NCBI GenBank assembly: GCA_016183835.1
Contig: JACPDV010000363.1
Coordinates: 1-17,080 of the forward strand
Direction: 5' to 3'
Origin: Armatimonadota bacterium
Lineage (GTDB): Bacteria > Armatimonadota > UBA10988
Length of the DNA stretch: 17,080 bases
Part shown: positions 1-8,516 of the stretch, one piece after another
How positions within the stretch are numbered: position 1 is the first letter of the stretch
How the letters are laid out: every line of letters starts with the position of its first letter
Position numbers and translations under genes: made by a program
The notes under the pieces: model-generated
What the model was told of the DNA's origin: nothing
Seen by the model: the letters and a program-made list of their open reading frames with translations, nothing else
The model's database searches: none

Positions 1-71
1 CACCGCTTGGCACGGCCACAGGGTACTGCTTCCTTGTCGGCGACCTCACGCGCTGTGAAGGGCCCCGTTCA

Positions 72-1117
72 GTGCGTATAGCCGATGCCCGGAGCTTTGT
101 CAAGCGGGCCAACGGCCACGCCACCGACGCCCTCGCGGCGCGCCGCACTTCCGCCAGGCTGCGCTTCTGCTCGGGTCGCCTCATTGCCGCCACGGCGAGC
201 TGCGACCACGACGTGTTGGGCTGTTCCGTCGGTGAAGGCAGGAACGCGTCATCCCGCGCCGAACCACGCGGACGTTCCGCGCGAGGTCGGCTCCGGATGC
301 TTCAGTGTACGTGCAACGAGCTGCTTGCCCACCCGGGCGGGCTCGACGAAGTGCTGCTGCTCGACACGCCGACCGACCCGGTCGAGCTGGCCTCCCTCCT
401 CTTCGGCTGGTTCGTCCGCTCCGCGCCCGGCGGCACCTGCCTGATCTACCTCAGGGACCCCGCGGTCGCCGGTTCGCTGAGCCTGACCTTGGGGCTGGCG
501 CTCACCGAAGTGGCGGCCGACGAGGACGCCACCTGGTACGAGCTGCGCCGCCCGGCCTTCGCCGACAAGTACGACCAGTTGGCCGCCTTCACCGGCGAGA
601 CCCGGCTGGCGGCCGCCCTCAAGTGCCGCGAGGGCATCGACCGCACCAAGCGCGCCTGGGAGGCCGCCGACACCGTCACGGCCGAGGGGCGGCGGCAGTT
701 CTACGGCAGCACCGACGCCTATCTCTACGAGCTGGTGGAGTACGAGGTGGCGCTGCCGCCCGAGCTGCCCGCGGGGCCGGCCGAGGGCAGGCACTTCGAG
801 CTGGCCCACGGCACCGGCCGCGTCTTGCTCGGCATCGCGCAGGGCGCCATCGGCTGTGGCTACGATCTCAGCGAGGTGCTCCGCTGGAGCACCTCGAGGA
901 CCCGCGCGGCGCGCTCGAGCGGCTGGTGCGGCTCCTCCGTCGCGGCGGTGTGATCCACGTCATCGCCCCGTTCGACGCCATAGGGGACGAGTATCCCGAA
1001 CACAATCCGGCGCTCGCCCATCTCACGGTGCCGGGGCTCTTTACCGAGGTGGGCCTGCGGGTGGCCGACACCTACTCGGTCGGCGCCTGGCCCGCGTTCG
1101 CCGGGGTGCGCGGGTAG
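72..1117 (+). pseudogene. Degraded SAM-dependent methyltransferase, frameshifted
   Basis: This region reads as methyltransferase remnants in two frames. In the frame open from 72 to 953 I see a possible glycine motif (VGEGRNA, about 228-248). It is followed by DEVLLLD and APGGTCLIYL, which look like the acceptor and post-motif strands of a class I methyltransferase. Next comes a linker with FYGSTDAYLYEL, then ELAHGTGRVLL and GYDLSE, which resemble motif I and the acidic post-I strand of a second Rossmann fold. At about 870-890 the readable sequence jumps to another frame, giving LEHLEDPRGALERLVRLL and GGVIHVIAP, the usual late motifs, and ends at 1117. The roughly 40 residues normally found between DLSE and EVLEHLEDP are absent, so an internal deletion accompanies the frame change. 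No ribosome-binding site precedes any start, and the GTG at 72 is only the first available one. The methyl acceptor cannot be inferred. The identification is good for the later half and weak before position 297. Confidence 0.55.
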
Positions 1118-1140
1118 CAGGTTTGGCTGGATTCGCGGGA

Positions 1141-1249
1141 GCCCCCTCCCCTGGGATGCGGGGAGGGGACGGGGTGGGGGCTGCCGGGCTGTTCGCGGCT
1201 GCCGTAGAACCCCCCCTCCCGCCTCCCCCCGCTTCGCAGGGGGAGGAGC
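1141..1249. repeat. Compound GC-rich inverted-repeat element
   Basis: Two roughly 41-bp arms (1141-1181 and 1209-1249) are imperfect reverse complements of each other, separated by 27 bp. Each arm is itself palindromic: CCCCTCCCC and GGGGAGGGG face each other in the left arm, CCTCCCCC and GGGGGAGG in the right. The arrangement and base pattern match the element at 15261-15365, so the two look like members of one dispersed family. It lies between the methyltransferase remnant and the GH10-like gene. I see no coding sequence in 1118-1341. Confidence 0.6.
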
Positions 1250-1318
1250 ACACAGGACTCCCGGCGCCGCCCTCACTCCACGCTCCGCCGCCGGCTGGCC
1301 CCGCTCCCAGGCGGCGGG

Positions 1319-1334
1319 TATACTCCCCCTGGAG
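1319..1334 (+). promoter_or_regulatory. Possible -10 box and ribosome-binding site of the GH10-like gene
   Basis: TATACT at 1319-1324 resembles a -10 hexamer, but the -35 region 17 bp upstream (about 1296-1301) matches only three of six consensus bases. The resulting leader would be about ten bases long and overlap the GGAG at 1331-1334. The GGAG sits 7 bases before the GTG at 1342 and supports that start. The promoter call is weak and the ribosome-binding site is reasonable. Confidence 0.35.
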
Positions 1335-1341
1335 ACCCGCC

Positions 1342-2667
1342 GTGCGCACCTGTCTGTTCACCTCCGTCGCCCTCGGCCTTACCCTCGCCGCCGGCGAGAC
1401 CAACGCCCTCACCGACCAAGAGGTCCTCGACGCCGCGCCGGCCCGCATCCGCGAGCACCGCATGGGCGACCTCACCGTGCGGGTCATCGACGCCGCTGGC
1501 CGGCCGATCCCCGGGGCCGTGGTCAAGATCGAGCAGCAGCGCCACGCCTTTCTCTTCGGCTGCAACGCCTTCATGCTCAACGCCGGCCGTGACGCCGAGT
1601 TCGACCGGCGCTACGCGGACGCTTTCAGCGGGCTGCTCAACTACGCCACGCTGCCGTTCTACTGGGCCGGGTTCGAGCACACGCAGGGACAGCCGGGCTA
1701 CGCGCGGACGGACGCCATCGCCGCCTGGTGTGCCGAGCACGGGGTCGCCACCAAGGGTCACCCGCTCGTCTGGAACCACCCTGCCGGCGTGCCAGGCTGG
1801 CTTCCCGCCGACCTCGGCGAAGTGCGGCGGCTGAGCGATGAGCGGGTCAAGGCCATCGTCGCGCGCTACGCCGGCCGCATCGACCGCTGGGACGTGGTCA
1901 ACGAGGCCGCCGACCCCGACCGCTTCCAGAACCGGATGAGCGCGATGCTGCAGCAAGCCGGGCTGATGGAGGTGGTCCGCGAGTCGTTCCGCCTGGCCCG
2001 CGCCGCCAACCCGAAGGCCACGCTGCTGATCAACGACTACCAACTCGGCGAAGGCTTCGAGAAGGTCATCCGCGAGCTAGTGGACGAGCAGGGCAAGCCG
2101 CTCTACGACGTGGTCGGCCTGCAGACCCATCAGCACGGCGTGCCAATCCCCGTCTCCCGGCTGTGGGTGATCTGCGACCAGTTTGCCCGGTTCGTCGTGC
2201 CACTGCACTTCACCGAGACCACCCTCCTCAGCGGCGGCCGGCTGAACTCCGAGCGCGGGATCAGCTTCGAGGGCCGCGAGAAGCAGTTCGAGGACTCCAA
2301 CCCGGCGGGTGAGGCGAAGCAGGCAGCGGCGGTGGCGCGGTTCTACACGGCGCTGTTCAGCCACCCGGCGGTAGAGGCGATCACCTGGTGGGACTTCAGC
2401 GACCGCGGCGCCTGGCTGGGCGCGCCGGCGGGCTTCCTGCGCGCCGACGGCAGCCCGAAGCCGGCCTACGACGAGCTGCTCAAGCTGATCAGGGGCGCCT
2501 GGTGGACGCGCGCCGAGCTCACCGCGGACGCGGCGGGCACGGCGGCGCTGCGAGTCTTCGCCGGGGAGCATTGGGTGACGGTGGAGACGCCGCGGGGCAA
2601 GGCCGAGGCGACGGTCACGGTGCAGCGCCGCGGGGCGGCCGAGGTGACGCTCCGGCCGGGCGGCTGA
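1342..2667 (+). CDS. Secreted GH10-family endo-1,4-beta-xylanase-like protein
   Basis: Glycoside hydrolase family 10 enzymes cut internal beta-1,4 bonds in xylan with retention, using two glutamates. The GTG at 1342 is preferred over upstream in-frame codons because GGAG lies 7 bases before it and a signal-peptide-like segment (RTCLFTSVALGLTLAAG) follows; this gives 441 residues. Residues about 42-75 form a small beta domain (LTVRVIDAAGRPIPGAVV) that often precedes divergent GH10 barrels. The barrel contains KGHPLVWN (about 138-145), the acid/base motif WDVVNEA with Glu188, VGLQTHQH, the nucleophile strand HFTET with Glu292, and a closing WWDFSD...GSPKPAYDEL typical of GH10. Residues after about 390 are a short beta tail. 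The core GH10 motifs are all present, so activity is plausible, though substrate specificity of divergent GH10 proteins is uncertain. The stop codon lies 3 bp from that of the convergent caspase gene. Confidence 0.88.
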   Translation: MRTCLFTSVALGLTLAAGETNALTDQEVLDAAPARIREHRMGDLTVRVIDAAGRPIPGAVVKIEQQRHAFLFGCNAFMLNAGRDAEFDRRYADAFSGLLNYATLPFYWAGFEHTQGQPGYARTDAIAAWCAEHGVATKGHPLVWNHPAGVPGWLPADLGEVRRLSDERVKAIVARYAGRIDRWDVVNEAADPDRFQNRMSAMLQQAGLMEVVRESFRLARAANPKATLLINDYQLGEGFEKVIRELVDEQGKPLYDVVGLQTHQHGVPIPVSRLWVICDQFARFVVPLHFTETTLLSGGRLNSERGISFEGREKQFEDSNPAGEAKQAAAVARFYTALFSHPAVEAITWWDFSDRGAWLGAPAGFLRADGSPKPAYDELLKLIRGAWWTRAELTADAAGTAALRVFAGEHWVTVETPRGKAEATVTVQRRGAAEVTLRPGG

Positions 2668-2670
2668 GGC

Positions 2671-4683
2671 TCAGGGCGCGAGGTCCAGCGCGCCGAAGAC
2701 CCAGTGGTCCGGCTTGCCCAGGCGGATGGACTCCTGCGCCTCCTTGACGGCTTCGTCGCGGCGGTCCTGGCGGAGCAGCGCGCCGGCCAGGTTGGCGTGC
2801 ATGGTGGCGTCCTTGGGGTCGAGCTTGATGGCGCGGCGATAGGCCGCCTCCGCATCGGCGTACCGCTCCTGGTCCCAGAAGACGTTGCCCAGGCGGTTCT
2901 GCGGCGTGGGGTTGCGGGGGTCCAGCTCGCTGGCCCGCCAGCATTCGGCCTCGGCTTCGGCGTAGCGCTTGGTCAGGCGGTAGCAGTCGGCCAGGCGGTC
3001 GTGAGCGCGCCATTCGCGCGGCGTCAGCTCGCACCACTTCTGGATCTCGGCGATAGCGTCCTGGTAACGCTGCTGCCTGAAGAGGAACAGGCTGAGCCAG
3101 TCGAGCGGCTGCCATAGCTTCGGCTCGACCTCGGCCGCCTTGCGGAACTCGGCCTCGGCCTCGGCGGTGCGCTTGAGCGCCTCGTAGCAGCGGGCCAGGC
3201 CGATGTGCGGGTCGCTGGCGGCCGGGTCGGCGTCGGCCCATTGCCGGTACTCGCTCGCGCCCTCGAGGTGGCGGCCCTGGCGGACGAGGAACCCGGGCAA
3301 CAGCGGCCTCGCGCCCGGATCGCCTTGCGCCAGCTCGACGGCCTTGCGCAGCTCCTCCTCGGCCTCGTCAAACCGCTTCTGGCGCTCGAGGCACAGCCCC
3401 AGGTCGCGATGGCCGCCCCAGTCCGTGGGCTCGAGATCCACGATGCGCCGATACTCGGCGACGGCTTCGGCGAGCCGCTGGTGGTTGAGGTAGAAGCTCC
3501 CGAGCCAGCCACGCACGGTGGTGCTCTCGGGGCGCAGCTCCACGGCACGCTGGAGCTCGGCCTCCGCACCCTCCAGGTCGCCGCGCCGCTCGAGCGTGCG
3601 CGAGAGCGAAATGTGCGCATCGCAGTACTGTTCACTGATCCGCAGCGCTTCGCGCGCCTCGCGCTCGGCCTCCGCATACTGCGCGGGGCTGCCGCGAAAG
3701 CAGAGGGCCGCCGCCAGCGCCGCATGCCCGCCGGGCTCGTCCGGCGTGGCGGCGACCGCGGCGCGGGCCACCGTCTCGGCCTGCTCGTACTTGCCGTTGT
3801 TCAGCAGCTCGTAGGCCTTGTTCACCAGGTCCGGCTTGGGCACCACCACGAAGTCGTCGCCCTGGGCCAGGTTGGGGCGGGGCTGCTGCACCCGGTGCTG
3901 CCGCAGCGCCCAGGCGGGCACCTCGCGCTGCAGGTAGGTGCTGAGCCCGTTCATTCGCACGTTGCCGTCCGGGTCGCGCGCCGCGCCGGCCAGCCCGCGC
4001 AGCAGGAAGTACGTGAACGCCCCGTGGCGCTCCTCGGGCATCTCCCACGCCCGCTGCCCCACGTCGCACGACAGGATCGCGCCCAGGTTGGCCGGCTTGG
4101 CCGCCGCCGGTCGGACCAGCCGCGGCCGCACGCCCTTGGCGAACTCCTCGGCCAGGGCCGCGTCCACGCTCGCCTTCCCGGCGTCCGGGTCGTTGCGGCA
4201 GGCGTCGATCAGGAAGAGGATGCTCGAGCCCTGGAAACCGTCCAGAATCTTGTTCAGCGAATTGACCGCCAGGGCGGAGTCCTCGAGCAGTTCGCGGTTG
4301 GAGTCGACCGTCAGGAGGTAGGCCTCGGCCCCCTTCTGCATCCCGTGCCCGGAGAAGAAGACGACCAGCGTGTCGCCCGGCACCGCCTTGCCGCGGTAGC
4401 GCCCGAGCGCCGCGAGCACGTTGCTCTTGGTCGGCTTCAGGCGGTACTCGGGCTGGTCGCTGGTCAGCACCGCCACGTTGTCGGCCGGCACCTCGGCGGC
4501 GCGGAACGACTCGGCCACCGCCTTGGCATCCGCCACCGCAAACTTCAGCGGGGCGATGTTGGCATCGTCGTACTGCTCCACCCCCACGGCCACGATGTAG
4601 GTCTGGGGCCCGGTCCGCACCGAGGCCGGCGCGGCCTCGCCCGTTGCACCCATCATGATCAACGACACCAGAAGGTAGCACAT
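2671..4683 (-). CDS. Exported caspase-like (peptidase C14) protein with TPR array
   Basis: The ATG at 4683 gives 670 residues. It is chosen over the in-frame GTG at 4704 because GGAAGGG (4696-4690) sits six bases upstream and the new N-terminus (MCYLLVSLIMMGATGEAAPA) looks like a short signal peptide. Residues about 25-275 form a caspase/metacaspase p20-type domain: YIVAVGVEQY and the following strands, then the catalytic His113 in FFSGHGMQ and Cys162 in LIDACRNDP, both intact. Residues about 285-665 hold roughly ten tetratricopeptide repeats (for example AEAEAAYRRAIKLDP and DEAEEELRKAVELA), a protein-protein interaction solenoid. Bacterial caspase homologues cleave after Arg/Lys or Asp and act in signalling, cell death or protein quality control; the target here is unknown. 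An exported caspase with TPRs suggests a periplasmic or surface role. It is monocistronic, convergent with the GH10-like gene and divergent from the large hydrolase gene. Confidence 0.88.
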   Translation of the reverse strand: MCYLLVSLIMMGATGEAAPASVRTGPQTYIVAVGVEQYDDANIAPLKFAVADAKAVAESFRAAEVPADNVAVLTSDQPEYRLKPTKSNVLAALGRYRGKAVPGDTLVVFFSGHGMQKGAEAYLLTVDSNRELLEDSALAVNSLNKILDGFQGSSILFLIDACRNDPDAGKASVDAALAEEFAKGVRPRLVRPAAAKPANLGAILSCDVGQRAWEMPEERHGAFTYFLLRGLAGAARDPDGNVRMNGLSTYLQREVPAWALRQHRVQQPRPNLAQGDDFVVVPKPDLVNKAYELLNNGKYEQAETVARAAVAATPDEPGGHAALAAALCFRGSPAQYAEAEREAREALRISEQYCDAHISLSRTLERRGDLEGAEAELQRAVELRPESTTVRGWLGSFYLNHQRLAEAVAEYRRIVDLEPTDWGGHRDLGLCLERQKRFDEAEEELRKAVELAQGDPGARPLLPGFLVRQGRHLEGASEYRQWADADPAASDPHIGLARCYEALKRTAEAEAEFRKAAEVEPKLWQPLDWLSLFLFRQQRYQDAIAEIQKWCELTPREWRAHDRLADCYRLTKRYAEAEAECWRASELDPRNPTPQNRLGNVFWDQERYADAEAAYRRAIKLDPKDATMHANLAGALLRQDRRDEAVKEAQESIRLGKPDHWVFGALDLAP

Positions 4684-4689
4684 GCGCAG

Positions 4690-4696
4690 CCCTTCC
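4690..4696 (-). promoter_or_regulatory. Ribosome-binding site deciding the caspase-TPR start
   Basis: On the minus strand GGAAGGG precedes the ATG at 4683 with a 6-base spacer. The alternative GTG at 4704 would lie upstream of this site and has no comparable purine run at the right distance. Confidence 0.65.
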
Positions 4697-4813
4697 GAGC
4701 TCACCCCGCCGCCTACCCTTCAGCGGCCCGCCGCCGGAACCCGTTGAGCCCATTGTAGCCCGTCCAAGCCGGCGGCGCGACCCCGAGCCCAACCGTCCCG
4801 ACTCCCCGCTCCG

Positions 4814-4859
4814 AGTCCACGAAGGTGGACTTCGCATGGTTGCCGCGACTTCCAGTCGC
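4814..4859. repeat. Double-palindrome intergenic repeat
   Basis: Two short perfect palindromes lie side by side: AGTCCAC (4814-4820), loop GAAG, GTGGACT (4825-4831); then GCGACT (4845-4850), loop TCC, AGTCGC (4854-4859). I recognise this pattern (a palindrome naming GTCCAC, a short link, then the GCGACTTCCAGTCGC palindrome) from dispersed REP-like intergenic repeats of several GC-rich or filamentous bacterial groups. It occupies the divergent 4684-4924 intergenic region, in which I find no gene and no convincing promoter. It could form a cruciform or structured RNA upstream of either flanking gene. Confidence 0.6.
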
Positions 4860-4924
4860 CGGGCGAGCCCCGCCACGGAAGGGGATCGCCGCGCTGCGTG
4901 CAACCACGTGGCCGGAGCGCTGCC

Positions 4925-7900
4925 ATGCCGGTCGTCCCACTCCTCGCCCTCGCCCTGCTCGCCGACCCCATCGCCGTTAGCCCGGCCGCCGACGGCAGCC
5001 TGCACCTCACCTTGGCGCCGGCGCCCGGCGAGACCGCCACCCTCGACCTGGCCCCACGCTTCGGCGGCGCGCCGGCCGCGTCGGCCACCGTGTCCACCGT
5101 GCGCGATGTGCTCGCTCTCGATCTCCGCCGCGGCGGCCAGACCGCCAAGGTGCAGCTTCGCCGGCGCGACGACGGGTGCAGTCTGCGCGTCAGCGGGCCG
5201 CGCGGGTTCTCGCTCCTGGGCAAGGTCGCCTCCAGCGCCGGCGCGCTCTACGCCGCGCGCGTGGTCCTCGACGATGCGGGCCAGCCCACGCCGCACGGCG
5301 CCGGCGAGGTGCTCGACATCGCCGTCGGCCGCGCCGCCAACCGCCGCTGCAATGCCGTCTACACCACCGAGACCTTCCGCGGCGTGCTGCTCGACGGCGA
5401 CCAGGGCACCGTGGACCTGCAACCCATCGCGACCGGCTACCGCTTCCGCGTCGAGCCCGGCACCCTCGACCTCCGCACGCTCGACGTCTGGCCCATCCTC
5501 GGCTGGCGCCCGGCCGATGGCGGCAGCACCTACGGCCATCCCGACTCGAGCCAGCCGCACGTCGTCCCCCGCGAGTGGATGCAAGGCCACCGGCCGTTCC
5601 CCTGGCAGACCTTCTCGCCCGTGCAGCTCCCCTTCATCTCCATCACCGACCCCAAAGACTTCGCGCGGGTCCAGGAGCAGGTCGACTACCTGGCCGAGAA
5701 CCTCCGCGACTGGGGCTTCTACTGTTTCGGCGAATGGCCGCTCACTCAGCACAACCCCGAGTACGCACCCCCAGCCGCGTGGCGGGCCTACCTCGCCGGC
5801 AACCAACGCACCTGCGACTACGCCCACTCGAAAGGCATCAAGATCCTCCGCTGGGTCACCGACCCCGACATCGAGCCGCACGGCTACCCCGCGCTGTACG
5901 CCGAGATGAAGGCCAAAGGCTGGCTCTCGCTGGAGCCCAATCCCCAGGAATGGCTGCCCGACTACACCAACCCCGACGTGCAGAAGTGGATCGAGCAGGT
6001 CTACGCCGAGCTGGGCGCCACCGGGCCGGACTTCTACTGGATCGACAACAACCACCCGACCCGGCCCCTCCACGACCCGGACCGCTTCCCGCCCGAGGCC
6101 TTTCGCGAGTACTACCGGGCCATCCAGCGCGGCCTGCTGAGCACCGGGCGGAACGACATCCTGATCCGCAGCGGCGCGTCGGAATGGGCGGACTACTCGG
6201 CGGCAGGGATCCTCGACGTCTACGCGCCCGGCCCGGACGTACAGAACGACTGGACCGAACAGCAGATCTACGTCGCCGGCACGATGGCCTCGAGCGACTA
6301 CCTCTGCCACTTCAACCTCTGGCGCCGGTGCATCGACGACTTCTTCCCCGCCGGCCCGCAGACCCTCGACCAGACCCGCGCCATGGCCACGCTCCTGGGC
6401 CTCTCGGGGATCGGCTTCACCACCACCGACATCGGCTTCCCCAAGCTGCCGCCCGAGCGGCTCGACCTGCTCCGCAAGCTGGTGCCCATCGCCGTCACCC
6501 GGCCCATCGACCTCTACCGCTTCCCCAGCATCCCGCACTGGTGGGTGCAGACGCGGCAGGACGAGGAGCGCACCTGGCAGGTGGCGGGGGTCTTCAATTG
6601 GGGGCTGCGTAGTGAAGAGACCCAGTTCATGCCCCTCGAGGGGCTGGGTCTGGACCCGACCAAGGAGTACCTGGTCTACGACTTCTGGTCGCAGCAGCCG
6701 GTGGGGCGGTTCCGCGGCGCGATCGGCCTGCGCGTGGCGCCGACGACGGGGCGCGCGCTGGCGATCCACCCGATTGGGGATCGCCCGTTCATCGTGGCGA
6801 CGGACCGGCACGTCACGATGGGCGCCGCGGAGCTGGCGAACGTACATTGGGACGGGAACGCGCGGACGCTGTCCGGGGAGTTCGTGGCAGGGGTGAAGGG
6901 GCAGACGTTCCACCTGACGGTCTTCGCGCCGGAGCGCTGGCAGCCGGCCGGAGCCACCGTCGCCGGCGAACCCGTGACCCTGCGCCTGCTGACCGACGGC
7001 GAGCGGCTGTACGACGTGGCGGTGCCGTGCTCCGGGGCCGAGGAGCCCTTCGCGGTCACCTTCGAGCCTGCCCTGCCGGCGACCGCGCGGCCCGCGCCGC
7101 GCGAGGTGGTGCCGGGCGCCGTCGACCTGGGCGCGGCCGGCGTGCTCGGGCGGGTAACTGAGACCGACCTCGCTGCGTTGGTGCGGAAGGCGCGCGCGGG
7201 GGAGATCGGCCTCCTCACCAGTCCGACCACGTGGTCACCCGAGCTGGCAGGGCTGCAGGCCAAAGTGGGCGTGCGCTGGGGGCTCCACCGGCCGGCCGAG
7301 CCCGGCGCCGAGTGGCGGCTGGTGCCCGACGCCGGCCTGTCCGAAGCCCCCGACGACCTGCTCTACCGCGCCACCTGCATCGGCTTCCAGCCGAATCGGG
7401 CCGCGGTGATCGTCAAGCGCATGGGTCCCGGCGCCCTCGTGATCCTGCCGCCCACCGACTCGGTGGAGCTGCGCCATGAGTTGGAGGACCAGGGCGGGCT
7501 GCCGCCCCAGTTGGCCGCCAGCGGCGCGGAGATGCAGGCGCACACGGAAGCCGGCGCCACGGCGACCGTCGGCGCCTTCGAGATCAATGCCGAGCGCACC
7601 GCCGGCACGGCCCCGCTCCACGTGCCGTGGGGGCTGATCGAGCGCCGGCTCTCGTTCCACTTCCGCCGCCTCTCGATGTCGGTGCTCGACAACGTCTGGG
7701 GCGTGCCGCGGGTGACCCTCCTGCTCAACGGCACGGAGCTGCCGCACCTGTACAACCCGTGCCGGCCGGAATCGCCCCCGCAGGAGTGGGACAGCCTCTA
7801 CTTCGAGATCCCGGCCGGGCTGGTGCGCGGCGAGGGCAAAGACGAGGTCACCGTGCGCAGCGCGATCGCCGCCAAGGACCCCGCGGCGCTCGCCGCCGAC

Positions 7901-8407
7901 CTGCACGCCGGGCTGGAGCTGTGCGTCGAGGACGCCGCCGTGGCGGGCCGGACGACGCTCGTCTCGCCGCCGCTGGTGGCCCTCACCGCCCCCGACGGCC
8001 TCGACGCCCTCCTCGGCCTCGACGGCGGGGCGCGCTACCTCAACCAGTCCGGCGACCTGGGCGTGACCTGGGAGGGCGGCACCCCCTACAACGGTTGGCC
8101 CCTCGCCCGCCCCGGCGGCGTCAGCCACTGCCTCTTCAGCACCACCGGCTTCGCCCTGAAGGTGAAGGTGCCCCGCGCGACGCGCGGCACGCTCGAGGTG
8201 TTCGCCTACGACTACGAGGGCGTGCGCACCGAAGATGTGACCTTCGAGGCCGGCAAGCCGGTCACCGTCGAGCAGTTCGCCGACGGGAAGTGGCTCCGGT
8301 TCCCCTTCACCGAGACGGACACCCGCGACGGCGAGCTGCGGGTCACGGTGTCCAACCCTCGCGGCGGCAACGCCGTGCTCTCGCGCGTGCGCCTCAAGCT
8401 GGAATGA
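4925..8407 (+). CDS. Large secreted multidomain TIM-barrel glycoside hydrolase (clan GH-D-like)
   Basis: The ATG at 4925 is preferred over the GTG at 4898 because GGAG (4914-4917) lies seven bases upstream and a hydrophobic export segment (MPVVPLLALALLADPIAV) follows; the product is 1160 residues. Residues about 20-230 look like an N-terminal beta-sandwich. Residues about 240-530 are a (beta/alpha)8 barrel with DWGFYCFGEWP, GIKILRWVTDPD, DFYWIDNN (Asp374, candidate nucleophile) and YAPGPDVQNDW (Asp438, candidate acid/base). This layout recalls alpha-galactosidase-type families GH27/GH36, with a Greek-key domain at about 535-670. Residues about 725-890 resemble a Rossmann or glutamine-amidotransferase-like accessory domain, and about 895-1160 carry beta-sandwich, carbohydrate-binding-like segments. 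The catalytic assignment is inference; GH31-like or an unclassified GH family is also possible. It is unlinked in operon terms, with over 200 bp on each side. Confidence 0.7.
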   Translation: MPVVPLLALALLADPIAVSPAADGSLHLTLAPAPGETATLDLAPRFGGAPAASATVSTVRDVLALDLRRGGQTAKVQLRRRDDGCSLRVSGPRGFSLLGKVASSAGALYAARVVLDDAGQPTPHGAGEVLDIAVGRAANRRCNAVYTTETFRGVLLDGDQGTVDLQPIATGYRFRVEPGTLDLRTLDVWPILGWRPADGGSTYGHPDSSQPHVVPREWMQGHRPFPWQTFSPVQLPFISITDPKDFARVQEQVDYLAENLRDWGFYCFGEWPLTQHNPEYAPPAAWRAYLAGNQRTCDYAHSKGIKILRWVTDPDIEPHGYPALYAEMKAKGWLSLEPNPQEWLPDYTNPDVQKWIEQVYAELGATGPDFYWIDNNHPTRPLHDPDRFPPEAFREYYRAIQRGLLSTGRNDILIRSGASEWADYSAAGILDVYAPGPDVQNDWTEQQIYVAGTMASSDYLCHFNLWRRCIDDFFPAGPQTLDQTRAMATLLGLSGIGFTTTDIGFPKLPPERLDLLRKLVPIAVTRPIDLYRFPSIPHWWVQTRQDEERTWQVAGVFNWGLRSEETQFMPLEGLGLDPTKEYLVYDFWSQQPVGRFRGAIGLRVAPTTGRALAIHPIGDRPFIVATDRHVTMGAAELANVHWDGNARTLSGEFVAGVKGQTFHLTVFAPERWQPAGATVAGEPVTLRLLTDGERLYDVAVPCSGAEEPFAVTFEPALPATARPAPREVVPGAVDLGAAGVLGRVTETDLAALVRKARAGEIGLLTSPTTWSPELAGLQAKVGVRWGLHRPAEPGAEWRLVPDAGLSEAPDDLLYRATCIGFQPNRAAVIVKRMGPGALVILPPTDSVELRHELEDQGGLPPQLAASGAEMQAHTEAGATATVGAFEINAERTAGTAPLHVPWGLIERRLSFHFRRLSMSVLDNVWGVPRVTLLLNGTELPHLYNPCRPESPPQEWDSLYFEIPAGLVRGEGKDEVTVRSAIAAKDPAALAADLHAGLELCVEDAAVAGRTTLVSPPLVALTAPDGLDALLGLDGGARYLNQSGDLGVTWEGGTPYNGWPLARPGGVSHCLFSTTGFALKVKVPRATRGTLEVFAYDYEGVRTEDVTFEAGKPVTVEQFADGKWLRFPFTETDTRDGELRVTVSNPRGGNAVLSRVRLKLE

Positions 8408-8516
8408 AGACCCACGCGCATGGCATGCGCCCTGACTGCCGGGGGCACGTGTGCAGGCAGCCCCGCCCGTCCGCGGCCGATCCCGGCTTCCGTCGCGTCC
8501 GCATACCTGAGTTGGC

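Noticed and set aside
72..953. Intact 293-residue methyltransferase
   Set aside because: The last 25 residues of this frame are noise and the expected late motifs continue in another frame, so the frame alone is not a complete protein.
4684..4704. GTG at 4704 as start of the caspase-TPR gene
   Set aside because: The purine-rich GGAAGGG lies between this GTG and the ATG at 4683, at the right distance for the ATG only.
3632..6913. A 1093-residue open frame on the minus strand
   Set aside because: It runs antisense to the 4925-8407 hydrolase gene and out of frame across the caspase-TPR gene, is rich in Arg/Gly/Ala/Val of the kind produced by GC-rich shadow frames, and shows no domain motifs.
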